A DNA stretch of 64,000 nucleotides from JACJYM01 sp965230495 (GTDB lineage: Bacteria > Bacteroidota > Bacteroidia > Chitinophagales > Saprospiraceae). Each line of letters opens with the position of its first letter. Position 1 is the stretch's first letter. Made by a program: the position numbers and the translations under genes. Below, one piece after another: positions 17,168-26,224 of the stretch. Location of the stretch: assembly GCA_965230495.1 (NCBI GenBank), contig CBDDLC010000002.1:186001-250000 (forward strand), written 5' to 3'. Under the pieces are notes generated by a model that was given only the letters and a program-made list of their open reading frames with translations, was not told where the DNA came from and searched no databases.

Positions 17168-17175
17168 CAAAGGTA
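17168..17175 (-). promoter_or_regulatory. -7 promoter element of scpB
   Basis: Minus-strand TACCTTTG (17175 to 17168) fits TAnnTTTG and would start a transcript about 10 bases before the scpB ATG. No clear TTTG lies at -33. Confidence 0.45.
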
Positions 17176-17419
17176 TAAATTAGTTTTATGACGGTTAGGA
17201 ATTGATGAATTTTAATTGACTATTCATGAATACTCAAAATTCGGTTATTATTACCAATAATACTTGTTTGCCATGTGTAAACAATTGATTTATAATCTTA
17301 CAAAGATTAATGTTTATTTTTTTTGTCATAAATCGTTATATTTATAATTAATTACTAATTTTAACCTTCCAGTACGAATAAAAATACAGCCTTTAGTAGG
17401 TTATTTAAAATCAAAAATT

Positions 17420-18469
17420 ATGAGTTTAAAGTTTCGACTTTTAGTTGTTTTGTTGATACTATGCACTGGATATACATCCCAAGCACAGGACATTCATTTT
17501 TCCCAGTTTTATAATTCACCCTTGAATCTCAATCCAGCAATGACTGGAGTGATGAACTGTAAGAACCGATTTATATTAAATTACAGAAATCAATGGGGAG
17601 CTGCTTTGGCTGCTAACGCCTATAATACTTTTTCGGCTTCATATGACCAAAAGGTACCGGTAGGAAGATATGATTATTTTGGGATTGGTGGTACCCTTTG
17701 GAGTGATGTAGCAGGAGAATCAAGATTTGGTACTAATCAGGGTCGACTTTCTGTTTCTTACAGTAGGAAAATGGCGGGACGTAGAAAACAAGCTAGTTAC
17801 TTAGTTTTTGGAGCAGATGCAGGAATTAGTCAGCGTAAATTTAGTCAGGAAGATTTAAGATGGCCTAACCAAATTACTAATGGAGTATTTATCCCAACTG
17901 ATCCAACTGGAGAGGAAGGAATATTACTGGATACGGATTTTTTATTTGCTGATTTGACAGCTGGCCTATTGTGGTTTAGCGTTCTCGATGAAAATACAAA
18001 TTGGTATGTGGGTGCTGCTTTACACCATTTAAATAGAGCCAATGTTTCTTTTTATGGAAATGATGAATCTCTTTATACGAGATTGACAATTCATGCTGGA
18101 GCCCAGTTTGAAATTAAGCCTAGAATAAAGCTATTACCAAATATTATTTATATGTCTCAAGGACCTCACAGAGAAATCAATGTGGGTACAAACTTTAGAT
18201 TTGCTATGGGTCCAAGTCGATTGACTAACCAATCTTGGGAGTTGGGTGTATGGTACAGACAAGCTACTAAAATCGAAAATGGAATATACTCTGATGCTTT
18301 TATTTTGGCAACAAGATTTAATTATCAGAATTTTGGAATCGGATTTAATTATGACTTTACTGTATCTGATTTTAGTGCGGCAGGAGCGGCGAATGGAGCT
18401 TTTGAGTTCTCACTAGAATATTTGATTTGTGGACCGGAAAATAGAGGTGTATACTGTCCAAGGTTCTAA
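17420..18469 (+). CDS. PorP/SprF-family T9SS outer-membrane protein
   Basis: The 349-residue protein has a signal peptide ending near SQAQ (residues 1-22) and the family N terminus DIHFSQFYNSPLNLNPAMTG. It continues as alternating beta strands with many aromatic and glycine residues, and ends in ENRGVYCPRF, close to the common PorP/SprF ending. These outer-membrane proteins work with the T9SS; SprF is needed to export the adhesin SprB, and type B CTD cargo often pairs with a neighbouring PorP/SprF protein. Here no type B cargo is adjacent: a bactofilin gene follows after an intrinsic terminator, so its partner must be elsewhere. Confidence 0.9.
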   Translation: MSLKFRLLVVLLILCTGYTSQAQDIHFSQFYNSPLNLNPAMTGVMNCKNRFILNYRNQWGAALAANAYNTFSASYDQKVPVGRYDYFGIGGTLWSDVAGESRFGTNQGRLSVSYSRKMAGRRKQASYLVFGADAGISQRKFSQEDLRWPNQITNGVFIPTDPTGEEGILLDTDFLFADLTAGLLWFSVLDENTNWYVGAALHHLNRANVSFYGNDESLYTRLTIHAGAQFEIKPRIKLLPNIIYMSQGPHREINVGTNFRFAMGPSRLTNQSWELGVWYRQATKIENGIYSDAFILATRFNYQNFGIGFNYDFTVSDFSAAGAANGAFEFSLEYLICGPENRGVYCPRF

Positions 18470-18500
18470 GTAGATAGAAGAAAAATAAAACAATTAGAGA

Positions 18501-18530
18501 AGCACTGATCATATGATTGGTGCTTTTTTT
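18501..18530 (+). terminator. Intrinsic terminator after PorP/SprF gene
   Basis: AGCACTGATC (18501-18510) pairs with GATTGGTGCT (18515-18524), allowing two wobble pairs, around an ATAT loop, and is followed by a run of seven T. This is a canonical intrinsic terminator. The remaining 185 bases before the bactofilin gene hold nothing I can name. Confidence 0.85.
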
Positions 18531-18715
18531 ATTATACCGATTGTTACATACCAATAGTTTATATATATGACTTAAAAATATGTTTTTTACCTCACTTTAG
18601 GTGACGTAAATAATCCTTATTTTTAAGGTTTAAGGACAGTAGGACACTGTATATCTCAATAGTATATCTCATATCATATCTGGTTAATTTTAATAGTAAC
18701 ACTTAAAAACTTCAT

Positions 18716-19138
18716 ATGTTAGGAAGAAGCAAAAAAGAAATGGAAACTAAAAATCAAAGCAATAGCCCGGTTAGCAAGACGGCTCTTAATAGCATTGTTC
18801 ACGGAACCAAGGTCGAGGGAACATTACATGCAAATTCGGATATTAGAATAGATGGAGAGGTAAAGGGAAAGTTGATATGTACAGGAAAGATAATTGTTGG
18901 AACTCAGGGGAAAGTTGATGGGGAAATATCTTGTGAGAATGCAGTTATCGAAGGTACTATTATTGGAAACTTCAAGGTAAAGGAACTTTTAAATGTTCGA
19001 GAAACTGGTAGAATAGAGGGAGATATTAACTATGGTAAGATTAATGTACAGTCAGGCGGAGTGATCATGGGAACATGTAATATGGGAGCAGTTAATACTA
19101 CTATGAAGGGCAAGCAAAAAATGGCGGCCGTCAATTAA
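18716..19138 (+). CDS. Bactofilin (polymer-forming cytoskeletal protein)
   Basis: The 140-residue protein has the bactofilin right-handed beta-helix core: IVHGTKVEGTLHANSDIRID, then GEVKGKLICTGKIIVG, VDGEISCENAVIEGTIIGN and RIEGDINYGKINVQSGGVI, a ladder of turns with hydrophobic and glycine positions. Bactofilins form nucleotide-free filaments that place peptidoglycan enzymes or shape the cell. A second ATG at codon 9 is also possible as start. It is seven bases upstream of an AtpZ-like gene. Bactofilin next to AtpZ/AtpI is an arrangement I recall from Bacteroidota ATP synthase loci. Confidence 0.92.
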   Translation: MLGRSKKEMETKNQSNSPVSKTALNSIVHGTKVEGTLHANSDIRIDGEVKGKLICTGKIIVGTQGKVDGEISCENAVIEGTIIGNFKVKELLNVRETGRIEGDINYGKINVQSGGVIMGTCNMGAVNTTMKGKQKMAAVN

Positions 19139-19144
19139 AATCTT

Positions 19145-19369
19145 GTGACCAAAGAAAAGTTAAAGTCTAAAACGAATAGCTATTTAAAATACTCTGGTAT
19201 CGCTTTTCAACTAACGGGGCTGATGTTAGTAGGAATATTTTTAGGAAAAAAAATTGATGCATGGTTGGGTTGGGAGAAGCCCTTTGCTACTGTGTTTCTA
19301 ATTTTGTTTCTTTTTGTTGGATATCTATATAAGCTATACATTGATCTGGTTAAGAATGAAGACAAATAG
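19145..19369 (+). CDS. AtpZ/AtpI-family membrane protein
   Basis: The 74-residue protein has two membrane segments with YSGIAFQLTGLMLVGIFLG, then KKIDAWLGWEKPFATVFLIL, the AtpZ/AtpI pattern. Such proteins help assemble the c-ring of the F-type ATP synthase or supply Mg/Ca to it. The start is GTG at 19145, six bases after the bactofilin stop. The following gene codes for another small membrane protein, but the atpB-E-F-H-A-G genes expected after them in many genomes are absent; a biotin carrier gene comes instead. Confidence 0.8.
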   Translation: MTKEKLKSKTNSYLKYSGIAFQLTGLMLVGIFLGKKIDAWLGWEKPFATVFLILFLFVGYLYKLYIDLVKNEDK

Positions 19370-19378
19370 GTTGGTCTG

Positions 19379-19744
19379 ATGATAAGGGGATTCATTTTTA
19401 CACTATTGTTTTGTGTATCGGTTCTTTTCTTTTGGAATAGGTATTTCCCTTTTGATCATTTTGTTACATTAACTGGCATTACTCTTTTAACATTTTCAAT
19501 ACTTGTTGGATTATTGTTTGTTATTACATCTAGACTAATAAAGATCAAATCAGAGACTGATTTTTTCATTCCTGTTGTCATGATGGGGGTGCTTTTGAAG
19601 TTTATCCTATCATTTATAATAATTTTTATCTTCTATAAGACCTATCAGCCGAATAGTGGTAATTTTGTTTTGCCATTTATTTTTATTTATGTTTGCTTCA
19701 CAGTATACGAAACCATTTACTTAGATAAAATGGTTAGAAATTAA
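19379..19744 (+). CDS. Small four-helix membrane protein, AtpI-like
   Basis: The 121-residue protein has about four membrane segments (residues 3-20, 28-49, 64-87 and 95-114) and little else: FIFTLLFCVSVLFFWNRYF, then GITLLTFSILVGLLFVI, VVMMGVLLKFILSFIIIFIF. The size, the helix count and its position after an AtpZ-like gene suit an AtpI/UncI relative. No signature residues settle the matter. It is nine bases after the AtpZ-like gene and seven bases before the biotin carrier gene, so it belongs to the same transcript. Confidence 0.55.
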   Translation: MIRGFIFTLLFCVSVLFFWNRYFPFDHFVTLTGITLLTFSILVGLLFVITSRLIKIKSETDFFIPVVMMGVLLKFILSFIIIFIFYKTYQPNSGNFVLPFIFIYVCFTVYETIYLDKMVRN

Positions 19745-19751
19745 TTGAAAT

Positions 19752-20234
19752 ATGTCCAAAATAAAAGAAGTAGAGATTGAAGGCTTCGAACGTATAGTCT
19801 TAGATTCAAATCTTTCGGAAAGTAGGGTTACAAAAGTATCGGATAATGAGTATCAGGTCAGACTTGCCGGCAAAAATTTTGTAATTGACTTAGAGGATTA
19901 TAATCCCAATACGAGAGAATTTTCTTGTAAAGTAGACGGAGTAACTTTCAAGGGTAAAGGGATGACCGATCTGGATTTATTAGTTGATAAACTCGGTTTT
20001 AGAGCAAAATCTAAGAGCAATGCTAAGGAGATTAAAGCACCAATGCCTGGTTTGGTATTGGATATATTGACTGCAGTAGGAGAGGAGAAGGAGCCTGGCG
20101 ATAATATCTTGATTCTTGAAGCGATGAAGATGGAAAACATACTTAAGGCAGAAGGAGAGGGCAAGGTGGTGGAAATACTTGTGAAAAAAGGAGATTCCGT
20201 ACAGAAAGGTCAATTATTGGTCAGATTTGACTAG
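19752..20234 (+). CDS. Biotin carboxyl carrier protein
   Basis: The 160-residue protein ends in a biotinyl domain (residues about 90-160): KAPMPGLVLDIL, then the biotinylation motif EAMKMEN with Lys126 as acceptor, and VVEILVKKGDSVQKGQLLVRF. The N-terminal half is a small beta-rich domain typical of carriers of acyl-CoA or propionyl-CoA carboxylases and methylmalonyl-CoA decarboxylases in Bacteroidota. No carboxylase or carboxyltransferase gene is beside it, so the partner enzyme cannot be named. Its last codons form one arm of a 17-base-pair hairpin. Confidence 0.88.
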   Translation: MSKIKEVEIEGFERIVLDSNLSESRVTKVSDNEYQVRLAGKNFVIDLEDYNPNTREFSCKVDGVTFKGKGMTDLDLLVDKLGFRAKSKSNAKEIKAPMPGLVLDILTAVGEEKEPGDNILILEAMKMENILKAEGEGKVVEILVKKGDSVQKGQLLVRFD

Positions 20235-20262
20235 AAAAGCTTTTTGTCAAATCTGACCAATA
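20215..20262. terminator. 17-bp perfect inverted repeat between convergent genes
   Basis: TATTGGTCAGATTTGAC (20215-20231) is perfectly complementary to 20246-20262, with a 14-base loop holding the TAG stop of the biotin carrier gene. It lies between two convergent genes, so it can act as a terminator in both directions or protect both transcript ends. The left arm is coding sequence, so the protein C terminus is constrained by it. Confidence 0.7.
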
Positions 20263-20267
20263 TATAA

Positions 20268-23200
20268 TTATCTTATCAGCGTAACATTCCCTTTTAATTC
20301 CATAGCTTCCTGGCATTTATAATTGAAGTTGATATAGTAGAAGTATACATCTTCACTGGCTTGTTCTCCACCCATATCTCCATCTACGAATCCATTCCAT
20401 CCAGTCGTATTGTTTTGGTTATCATATACTTTTTTACCCCATCTATTAAAAATCTGGAAGGTATTGATCTCAAAATAACTGCGTTGCTCCTCCTGATTAG
20501 AAACGGCATTACCATCTAAATCCAAAATGACTATATCAAAGACATCTTGATGCATATCGTTGTTTGGACTAAAGAGATTTGGTAAGGTGGCCATCGTTCT
20601 GGCACCTATATCAATTGTTTTTATTGTATCAACACTACAATTAGAGACATCATCGCTAACAGTAAGTTTTACATTATACTGCCCAGAACCTGCATATTGA
20701 TGATCTGGGTTCTCCAGATTGGAATCATTTCCATCTCCAAAGTCCCATAAATAATTAGTTGCATTAAGGGAGTTATTAACGAATGTTACAGCTCCGGGAC
20801 ATTCCAGTGTATCAATGATGTAGTCGAAAGAGGCGTCGAGATTGTATATTTCAATAGGAAGCTCGTATACTATTTGGCAACCTTCTTCCGAAAATAAAGA
20901 TACATTCATAGTCGTCATTCCACTTTCAGGTATTTGATCATAGGAGAATACATATGGCGGTTGTTGATTACTTATGGTTCCTTGACCACCATTCCAAATA
21001 ATGGAATCCACTTCAACCATATCTGTAATGGTAAAAGTAATGTCCTCACCTCTACATACTTTAGTCTTATCTGCTGACAAATTGCCTTCAGGACCTATGG
21101 CAACAAAGTTGGCAGAGGTAGTGTCAGCACATCCTGTTTGGGATCTCACAATTAATTCTATTTCATGAACACCTTTTTCGTTAACACCTTGGGTAATTGC
21201 GGGCGAATTAACAAAGGGTAGACCATTTAATTTCCATTCATAAATAGTTTGATTGGGGTTTTCATTGGGATCGATAGTAGAGTTTATTCCTGTCCAATCT
21301 AATATGGTTTGGTAGCAAACAGTATCTTCAAGTCCCGTAATTTCAGCCATTGGATATTGTATAGCAACTATGGATGTGTCAATGGTATTTGTACACCCAC
21401 TGGCATCTTCTTCTATATTTAGCGTCACATTGTGGACGCCAGGTTGATCAATAACCAAACCAAAAGCCTGGTCTTCTGAGTTTCCTATATTCTCTATTTC
21501 CCAATCAAAGTGTAGGAAGGAACCGGCTAACGTATAATCTGTAGCGGCAAAGTTTACCTCTGACCCTACACAAAATTGCCTTGGGCTCAAAAACAAATTG
21601 GTAAAAGGCTCATATATTTCTAAAAATAGACTTATACTATCTTCACAACCTAGAGCATCAGTTAGTTTAAGTTGAATAGGCAGTTGATCCAGATTAAAAG
21701 GATTGTCGGATTCAGTAAAGTTTTTTAAAGGATTTTGTTGATTTGAACCGAAACTCCATTGGTAACCAACCACAGTGGTATCAGCTATGCTCAAATCAGT
21801 AAATTGTACATCATTGGGAAAGCAAATCTTATCTTTATCAAAAGCAAAATTTGGATCCATACCATAAGCAAATATATCTTTGGAAAGGGTATCTGTACAT
21901 CCGTTAATATCTTCAGTGATTAGGGTGACTTGATTCCATCCCCTACCAAAAGCAACATCCAATATAGGGGTTCCTTTCTCTCTGGGTCTTGGCCAATTGG
22001 GAACATGCCATAAGTATCCTTGATGACATCTTTCATCCACATCTTTAGAAATAGAAGCGTCTAAAAAATACTCCTTGGTATCACAAACTATAGTGTCGAT
22101 CAAAAAGTCAGCTACGGGTTTTCTAACAAAAACTGTTACCGAATCTCTATCCGGACTACAACTATCATTTTCATTGACGGATTCTAATATCACGTTGTAA
22201 TCACCTGATTCCGGGAAAGTATATTCAAAAATATCATCTTGATTCTCTAAAGTATCGCCCTCTATAATCCAAGTAACTTTTGTGGCATTAAAGCTAGAAT
22301 CAGTAAACATGACTGTGTAATGATCTTCACAATTAGTCATGTACTTGATATTGGCTTTAGATCCATTTACATTGATCACTTCACTTGTTGTATTATAACA
22401 ACCATTATACTCGACATTCAAAGTAACATTAAATGTGCCAGGCCTATCAATAAACTTGTGAGTATAATTTGGATCTTCCGCACAATGATTTACACTACCG
22501 TCTATATCAAAATGCCATGAATCTATTCTGTCATCTAGATTATCCGCGTTTAGGGTAAGTTCATCGTAAAGACAAAATTCATTTTGAGGAAGGACATAAG
22601 AAGCATCCAATTTTTCTCCTACAAAAATCCAAATTCCAGCTGATTCATCAATGCACCCTACATCCGTTACAATAGTGGACTTCACATAGTATTCTCCGGG
22701 AGTATCATACACATGGGAAATGTCATTTACTTGACCAGGTGTGTAGGTGTCAGAAGTGCCATCTCCCCAATCATAGGTATACGAAGTGATGTTGTAAATA
22801 GAAACACTCTCATCTGAAATATTCACGGTTAGGGGTGCACATCCTCGGGAAGTAGAAGGTGTGAATTCTGCATCTGGATGATCCCAGTAAAAAGAATCAA
22901 TTTTTTCGCCCTTACACCCATGCTCTGAATAAACGGTTAATTCCATGTAAAATGTATCAGGTTCAAAAACGTAAAAACTGTCTCTGTCCGGGTCATCATA
23001 TTCCAATAAATAGTCATATAGTTCTCCTACATTATCCTGAATGTCATTCCATAGATAAATATCATGGGTCTTATCTACAGCTTCGAATGAGTATATCTGC
23101 GGATCTTGACAACTAATGAGAGGATCAAAAGTGAAATCAGCATTAGGTTCATCCACATATACCTTTATTAATGTGTCACTCTTGCAGTCTTCACCATTCA

Positions 23201-24188
23201 AAGCGGTTAATTGTATTTCTTTATCGCCACCACTCAAATATTGAATAAAAGGTGTTCTTTGTGTAGATTCGGCAATGGTTGCAGTACCATCAAATTTCCA
23301 TTCAAAATTTTCTGCCACGGTATTATTGACGATACTTAGGTATCTTTCAGGACATATAGTATCTGAAACCATCAAATCAAATTGAGGAGGACCTACATTA
23401 ACTTTACGTTGGATATTAACTTCGCATCCGTCTCCATTATCTACGGTCAATATTATCGTATATTCACCTGCTTCATCATAAGTAGGGTTAGTGGGGTTGT
23501 ACTCATTGCTGGTTTCACCATTTCCAAAATCCCAAGTATATGAAAAAGAAGGATTGTTTTCACTTGAATTGGCAATTGGCAAAGTAAGTGGTAATTCACA
23601 AAGATTAATGTCTTGATCATAGTCAAAGTTGACATTTACTCTTTCTGATAGTGATATAAAATCTTCAAAAGTGAGTGTGGATTCACAATCTTGATCTCCG
23701 GTTAGAATTCTCAATGTTACGTCAAAATCACCGGCCAAAGTGTATGTATATAAAGGATTTTCATCATTGCTGCTAGCTCCATCACCGAAAGCCCATTGAA
23801 AACCCAGTACTTCGATTCTAGGGTCAACAACAGAGTTATTTGTAAATTGGATGGTTTGTGGAGCACAACCTTCATTAATAGAGGCTTCTATCTTAATATC
23901 CGGAAGTGGAATAACTTCAATTGTTAACTGACCTACTAGTGTACCACCTTCACCTTCATAAAGAGATACTGTAAAGTCTCCACTATTAACATACTGTACT
24001 TGGGGATTTTCAAGTGTAGAACTACTTCCATTCCCAAAATCCCAAAAATAAGTACTAAGTGCATTGTCTGCCGAAAAATTAACTGTCATAGGAGCACATC
24101 CCCTCGTTATATCTGCACTTTGGCCGAAAATATTAGAGTATGTAGCAAAAACCAAAATAGATAGTAATATTCTTTTCATTTTTACCAC
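20268..24188 (-). CDS. Multi-PKD-domain T9SS type B cargo
   Basis: The 1306-residue exported protein starts with a signal peptide (KRILLSILVFATYSNIFGQS). The bulk is a series of PKD-like domains recognisable by FxWDFGNG or DWGDG motifs (for example YFWDFGNGSSST near residue 48, QWAFGDGASS near 128, TWDFGNGETS near 218, TYDWGDGTSD near 472, LWDFGDGNDS near 1150). The C terminus is the gliding-motility type B sorting domain: LPNLFSPNNDMHQDVFDI, then FQIFNRWGKKVYDN and GWNGFVDG. It likely forms a long surface stalk. Its start overlaps the metalloprotease gene by seven bases, and a PorP/SprF gene leads the operon, so the three form an export cassette. Confidence 0.9.
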   Translation of the reverse strand: MVKMKRILLSILVFATYSNIFGQSADITRGCAPMTVNFSADNALSTYFWDFGNGSSSTLENPQVQYVNSGDFTVSLYEGEGGTLVGQLTIEVIPLPDIKIEASINEGCAPQTIQFTNNSVVDPRIEVLGFQWAFGDGASSNDENPLYTYTLAGDFDVTLRILTGDQDCESTLTFEDFISLSERVNVNFDYDQDINLCELPLTLPIANSSENNPSFSYTWDFGNGETSNEYNPTNPTYDEAGEYTIILTVDNGDGCEVNIQRKVNVGPPQFDLMVSDTICPERYLSIVNNTVAENFEWKFDGTATIAESTQRTPFIQYLSGGDKEIQLTALNGEDCKSDTLIKVYVDEPNADFTFDPLISCQDPQIYSFEAVDKTHDIYLWNDIQDNVGELYDYLLEYDDPDRDSFYVFEPDTFYMELTVYSEHGCKGEKIDSFYWDHPDAEFTPSTSRGCAPLTVNISDESVSIYNITSYTYDWGDGTSDTYTPGQVNDISHVYDTPGEYYVKSTIVTDVGCIDESAGIWIFVGEKLDASYVLPQNEFCLYDELTLNADNLDDRIDSWHFDIDGSVNHCAEDPNYTHKFIDRPGTFNVTLNVEYNGCYNTTSEVINVNGSKANIKYMTNCEDHYTVMFTDSSFNATKVTWIIEGDTLENQDDIFEYTFPESGDYNVILESVNENDSCSPDRDSVTVFVRKPVADFLIDTIVCDTKEYFLDASISKDVDERCHQGYLWHVPNWPRPREKGTPILDVAFGRGWNQVTLITEDINGCTDTLSKDIFAYGMDPNFAFDKDKICFPNDVQFTDLSIADTTVVGYQWSFGSNQQNPLKNFTESDNPFNLDQLPIQLKLTDALGCEDSISLFLEIYEPFTNLFLSPRQFCVGSEVNFAATDYTLAGSFLHFDWEIENIGNSEDQAFGLVIDQPGVHNVTLNIEEDASGCTNTIDTSIVAIQYPMAEITGLEDTVCYQTILDWTGINSTIDPNENPNQTIYEWKLNGLPFVNSPAITQGVNEKGVHEIELIVRSQTGCADTTSANFVAIGPEGNLSADKTKVCRGEDITFTITDMVEVDSIIWNGGQGTISNQQPPYVFSYDQIPESGMTTMNVSLFSEEGCQIVYELPIEIYNLDASFDYIIDTLECPGAVTFVNNSLNATNYLWDFGDGNDSNLENPDHQYAGSGQYNVKLTVSDDVSNCSVDTIKTIDIGARTMATLPNLFSPNNDMHQDVFDIVILDLDGNAVSNQEEQRSYFEINTFQIFNRWGKKVYDNQNNTTGWNGFVDGDMGGEQASEDVYFYYINFNYKCQEAMELKGNVTLIR

Positions 24189-24961
24189 ATTTTAAAATTA
24201 GAATTAAGGTAACTGTTGGCCATTTTTAGATATTGTCCATGGGTAAATCCGCAAGTGCAAGGATAGTAACTCATGACATTACCAACATCGGGTTGGTAAA
24301 ACATTTGAAATGAATCCCTCTTGAGAGAAATAAACTCACAGTCAGGGCCTATATAATCACTCATTTTATCGCTGGGAACATATGGATCCGCTGGTGTATC
24401 ACATATACCATCACCCTCGGTTTCACAATTAAGGCCATTAACCCATTCCTTGCCGTTTCCTTCAAAAGTATGTTTTAAGCCAAAGAGATGACCTAATTCA
24501 TGGGCCACAGTACCTGCTCCACATCCCTTTTTAATAAATACAAGACCTGATTCCGGACCTGCAATACCTCCCAAACTAGCATGACCACACTTCGTAGGTG
24601 GTTCAAAAGTGCCAATGTAGTAGAAATTGATTCGATTTTTTTCGTGCATCAAAGCTTTAAACCTGCCATCTTCAATAGGTTCCGGTGCTATTGAGTCGAA
24701 TGCATAATTATCCATATAATCAATATGACATATTTCAAAATTGATACAGATGGGCGAAAAATACATACTAGCACCTTCAATATCAGCTCTCAATTGATCT
24801 TCAGTAATATTTGCATTGCCCAGACTATCTTTAACTACATGTACATATACCTGAAAGGTCTTATCTACGCAGGGTAGCTCTTTGTGATAGTGATGAAGCT
24901 CTTGACCCCATAGGGCCATGGGTATTAAACCGATTATTAAACAAATAATTTTTCTCATCAT
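24182..24961 (-). CDS. M43-type (pappalysin-like) zinc metalloprotease
   Basis: The 259-residue protein has a signal peptide ending at ALWGQ (residue 20). The metzincin zinc motif HELGHLFGLKH occupies residues 154-164, giving ligands His154, His158 and His164 with Glu155 as base. A Met-turn NVMSYYPC follows near residue 230, and CETEGDGICDTPADP lies between, as in M43 enzymes. There is no C-terminal sorting domain; the protein ends soon after the Met-turn. It may therefore stay periplasmic or leave with a partner. It sits between a PorP/SprF gene (18 bases upstream) and the PKD cargo gene (7-base overlap), which suggests processing or display of that cargo. Confidence 0.88.
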   Translation of the reverse strand: MMRKIICLIIGLIPMALWGQELHHYHKELPCVDKTFQVYVHVVKDSLGNANITEDQLRADIEGASMYFSPICINFEICHIDYMDNYAFDSIAPEPIEDGRFKALMHEKNRINFYYIGTFEPPTKCGHASLGGIAGPESGLVFIKKGCGAGTVAHELGHLFGLKHTFEGNGKEWVNGLNCETEGDGICDTPADPYVPSDKMSDYIGPDCEFISLKRDSFQMFYQPDVGNVMSYYPCTCGFTHGQYLKMANSYLNSNFKMW

Positions 24962-24979
24962 AGGATTGTTTCTTATGGT

Positions 24980-26023
24980 TTAAAGTCTGGGACAGTATAT
25001 AATTGGATCTACCTTCAAAGTCTTATCAGGATAAAATATATGATAGCCGCCTAATTCAAAAGCACCTTGGCTATTCACATGTTCGGCTATATCAGATAAA
25101 CTTAAGTCAAACGAAAATGTAATTTGTGTTTTATTGGTCTTCATTCCGAGAATAACATTCGCAGAATCACCTGCCCTGTATCCTAACCCTGAGATAAGAG
25201 CCCATTTTCCTTTTTTCTTAATTGTATATTCAGAAATGAACTGAAAATTCATGTTTGACTGCTTATCACTATTGTTATTAAATGAAAGGTAAGCTGCAGG
25301 TTCAATTACCAATCTTTTTCCTACCAATGATCGTATATTTCCATGAAAGTTAAGACGTCTTCCTATTAAAGCTTGAGTAGTAGAGCCTTCTATTCCATAT
25401 CTAATATTCGGAGCATTGAGATGCATCATTGCAAAACCAATTTGGAAAGAGGTTGTTTTGGTCATCAAAGACTTAAAACTAACACCAACATTTAAAGGGC
25501 TGAAATTTTCACTAAGACTGCCCAAAGCTTCTATGTCCTGTCTTTCATTCCCCATGAAAATGGAATTTCGGTCACCAGGGTTTGAATCATCGGCTCCTAC
25601 ACCCATATATCCGTATTCTAATCCAATAGAAACTACATTTTTGCCCTTTTTTCCAAAAGGGATGTGATAACCTACACCTAATCCACCTCCAGTCATGCCT
25701 ATTTTGTAATCTCCGATCTTGTCATAGTCCATGCTTAATGCCAATCCGATCCAATGATTTTTATTGAGAGGAGAAAAAAGATTATATTCAAATCCTATAA
25801 CACCTGTCTGATAAGTGTTTTGGAATTGGGTTCTAACCTGAGCCTGAACCTTATAAGTACCAAGAAAAGAACCACTAAGTGCTGGATTAAAGAAGTTTTG
25901 TACATTCCTGTAATTAGTAAAATGCAAATCTTGTCCAAAACAAGGGCTAAGAAAAAACACCAAAATAACTGCACAACAAATAGTGCCGACTTTGTTAGTG
26001 AGAATGATGTAAAGTTTCATCAT
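24980..26023 (-). CDS. PorP/SprF-family T9SS outer-membrane protein
   Basis: The 347-residue protein has a signal peptide (about residues 1-30, ending SPCFGQ) and the family opening DLHFTNYRNVQNFFNPALSG. It continues with outer-membrane strands such as VVSIGLEYGYMGVGADD and FHGNIRSLVGKRLVIEPAAY, and ends VDPIIYCPRL. In Flavobacterium, SprF-like proteins are required for secretion of type B CTD proteins encoded beside them. This gene heads an operon with the M43 protease and the PKD type B cargo, matching that rule. It is only distantly similar to the PorP/SprF protein at 17420. Confidence 0.9.
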   Translation of the reverse strand: MMKLYIILTNKVGTICCAVILVFFLSPCFGQDLHFTNYRNVQNFFNPALSGSFLGTYKVQAQVRTQFQNTYQTGVIGFEYNLFSPLNKNHWIGLALSMDYDKIGDYKIGMTGGGLGVGYHIPFGKKGKNVVSIGLEYGYMGVGADDSNPGDRNSIFMGNERQDIEALGSLSENFSPLNVGVSFKSLMTKTTSFQIGFAMMHLNAPNIRYGIEGSTTQALIGRRLNFHGNIRSLVGKRLVIEPAAYLSFNNNSDKQSNMNFQFISEYTIKKKGKWALISGLGYRAGDSANVILGMKTNKTQITFSFDLSLSDIAEHVNSQGAFELGGYHIFYPDKTLKVDPIIYCPRL

Positions 26024-26224
26024 AATATTCTTTTTTCATTTAGGTTCTACTATTGCCTTAAGAAAGTGTCCAATCCTATGTATTAAGACGCAGTAAATAG
26101 CATCTTCGCTGCAAGAGACTTTGAAAAAGTGAATATATCAAAAATCAGGGGCTTTGGCAACTCAGTTATGTTATTACCATCGAAATGTCGTTTCCATTAT
26201 TTTAGCTAATAATTAACACATTGA

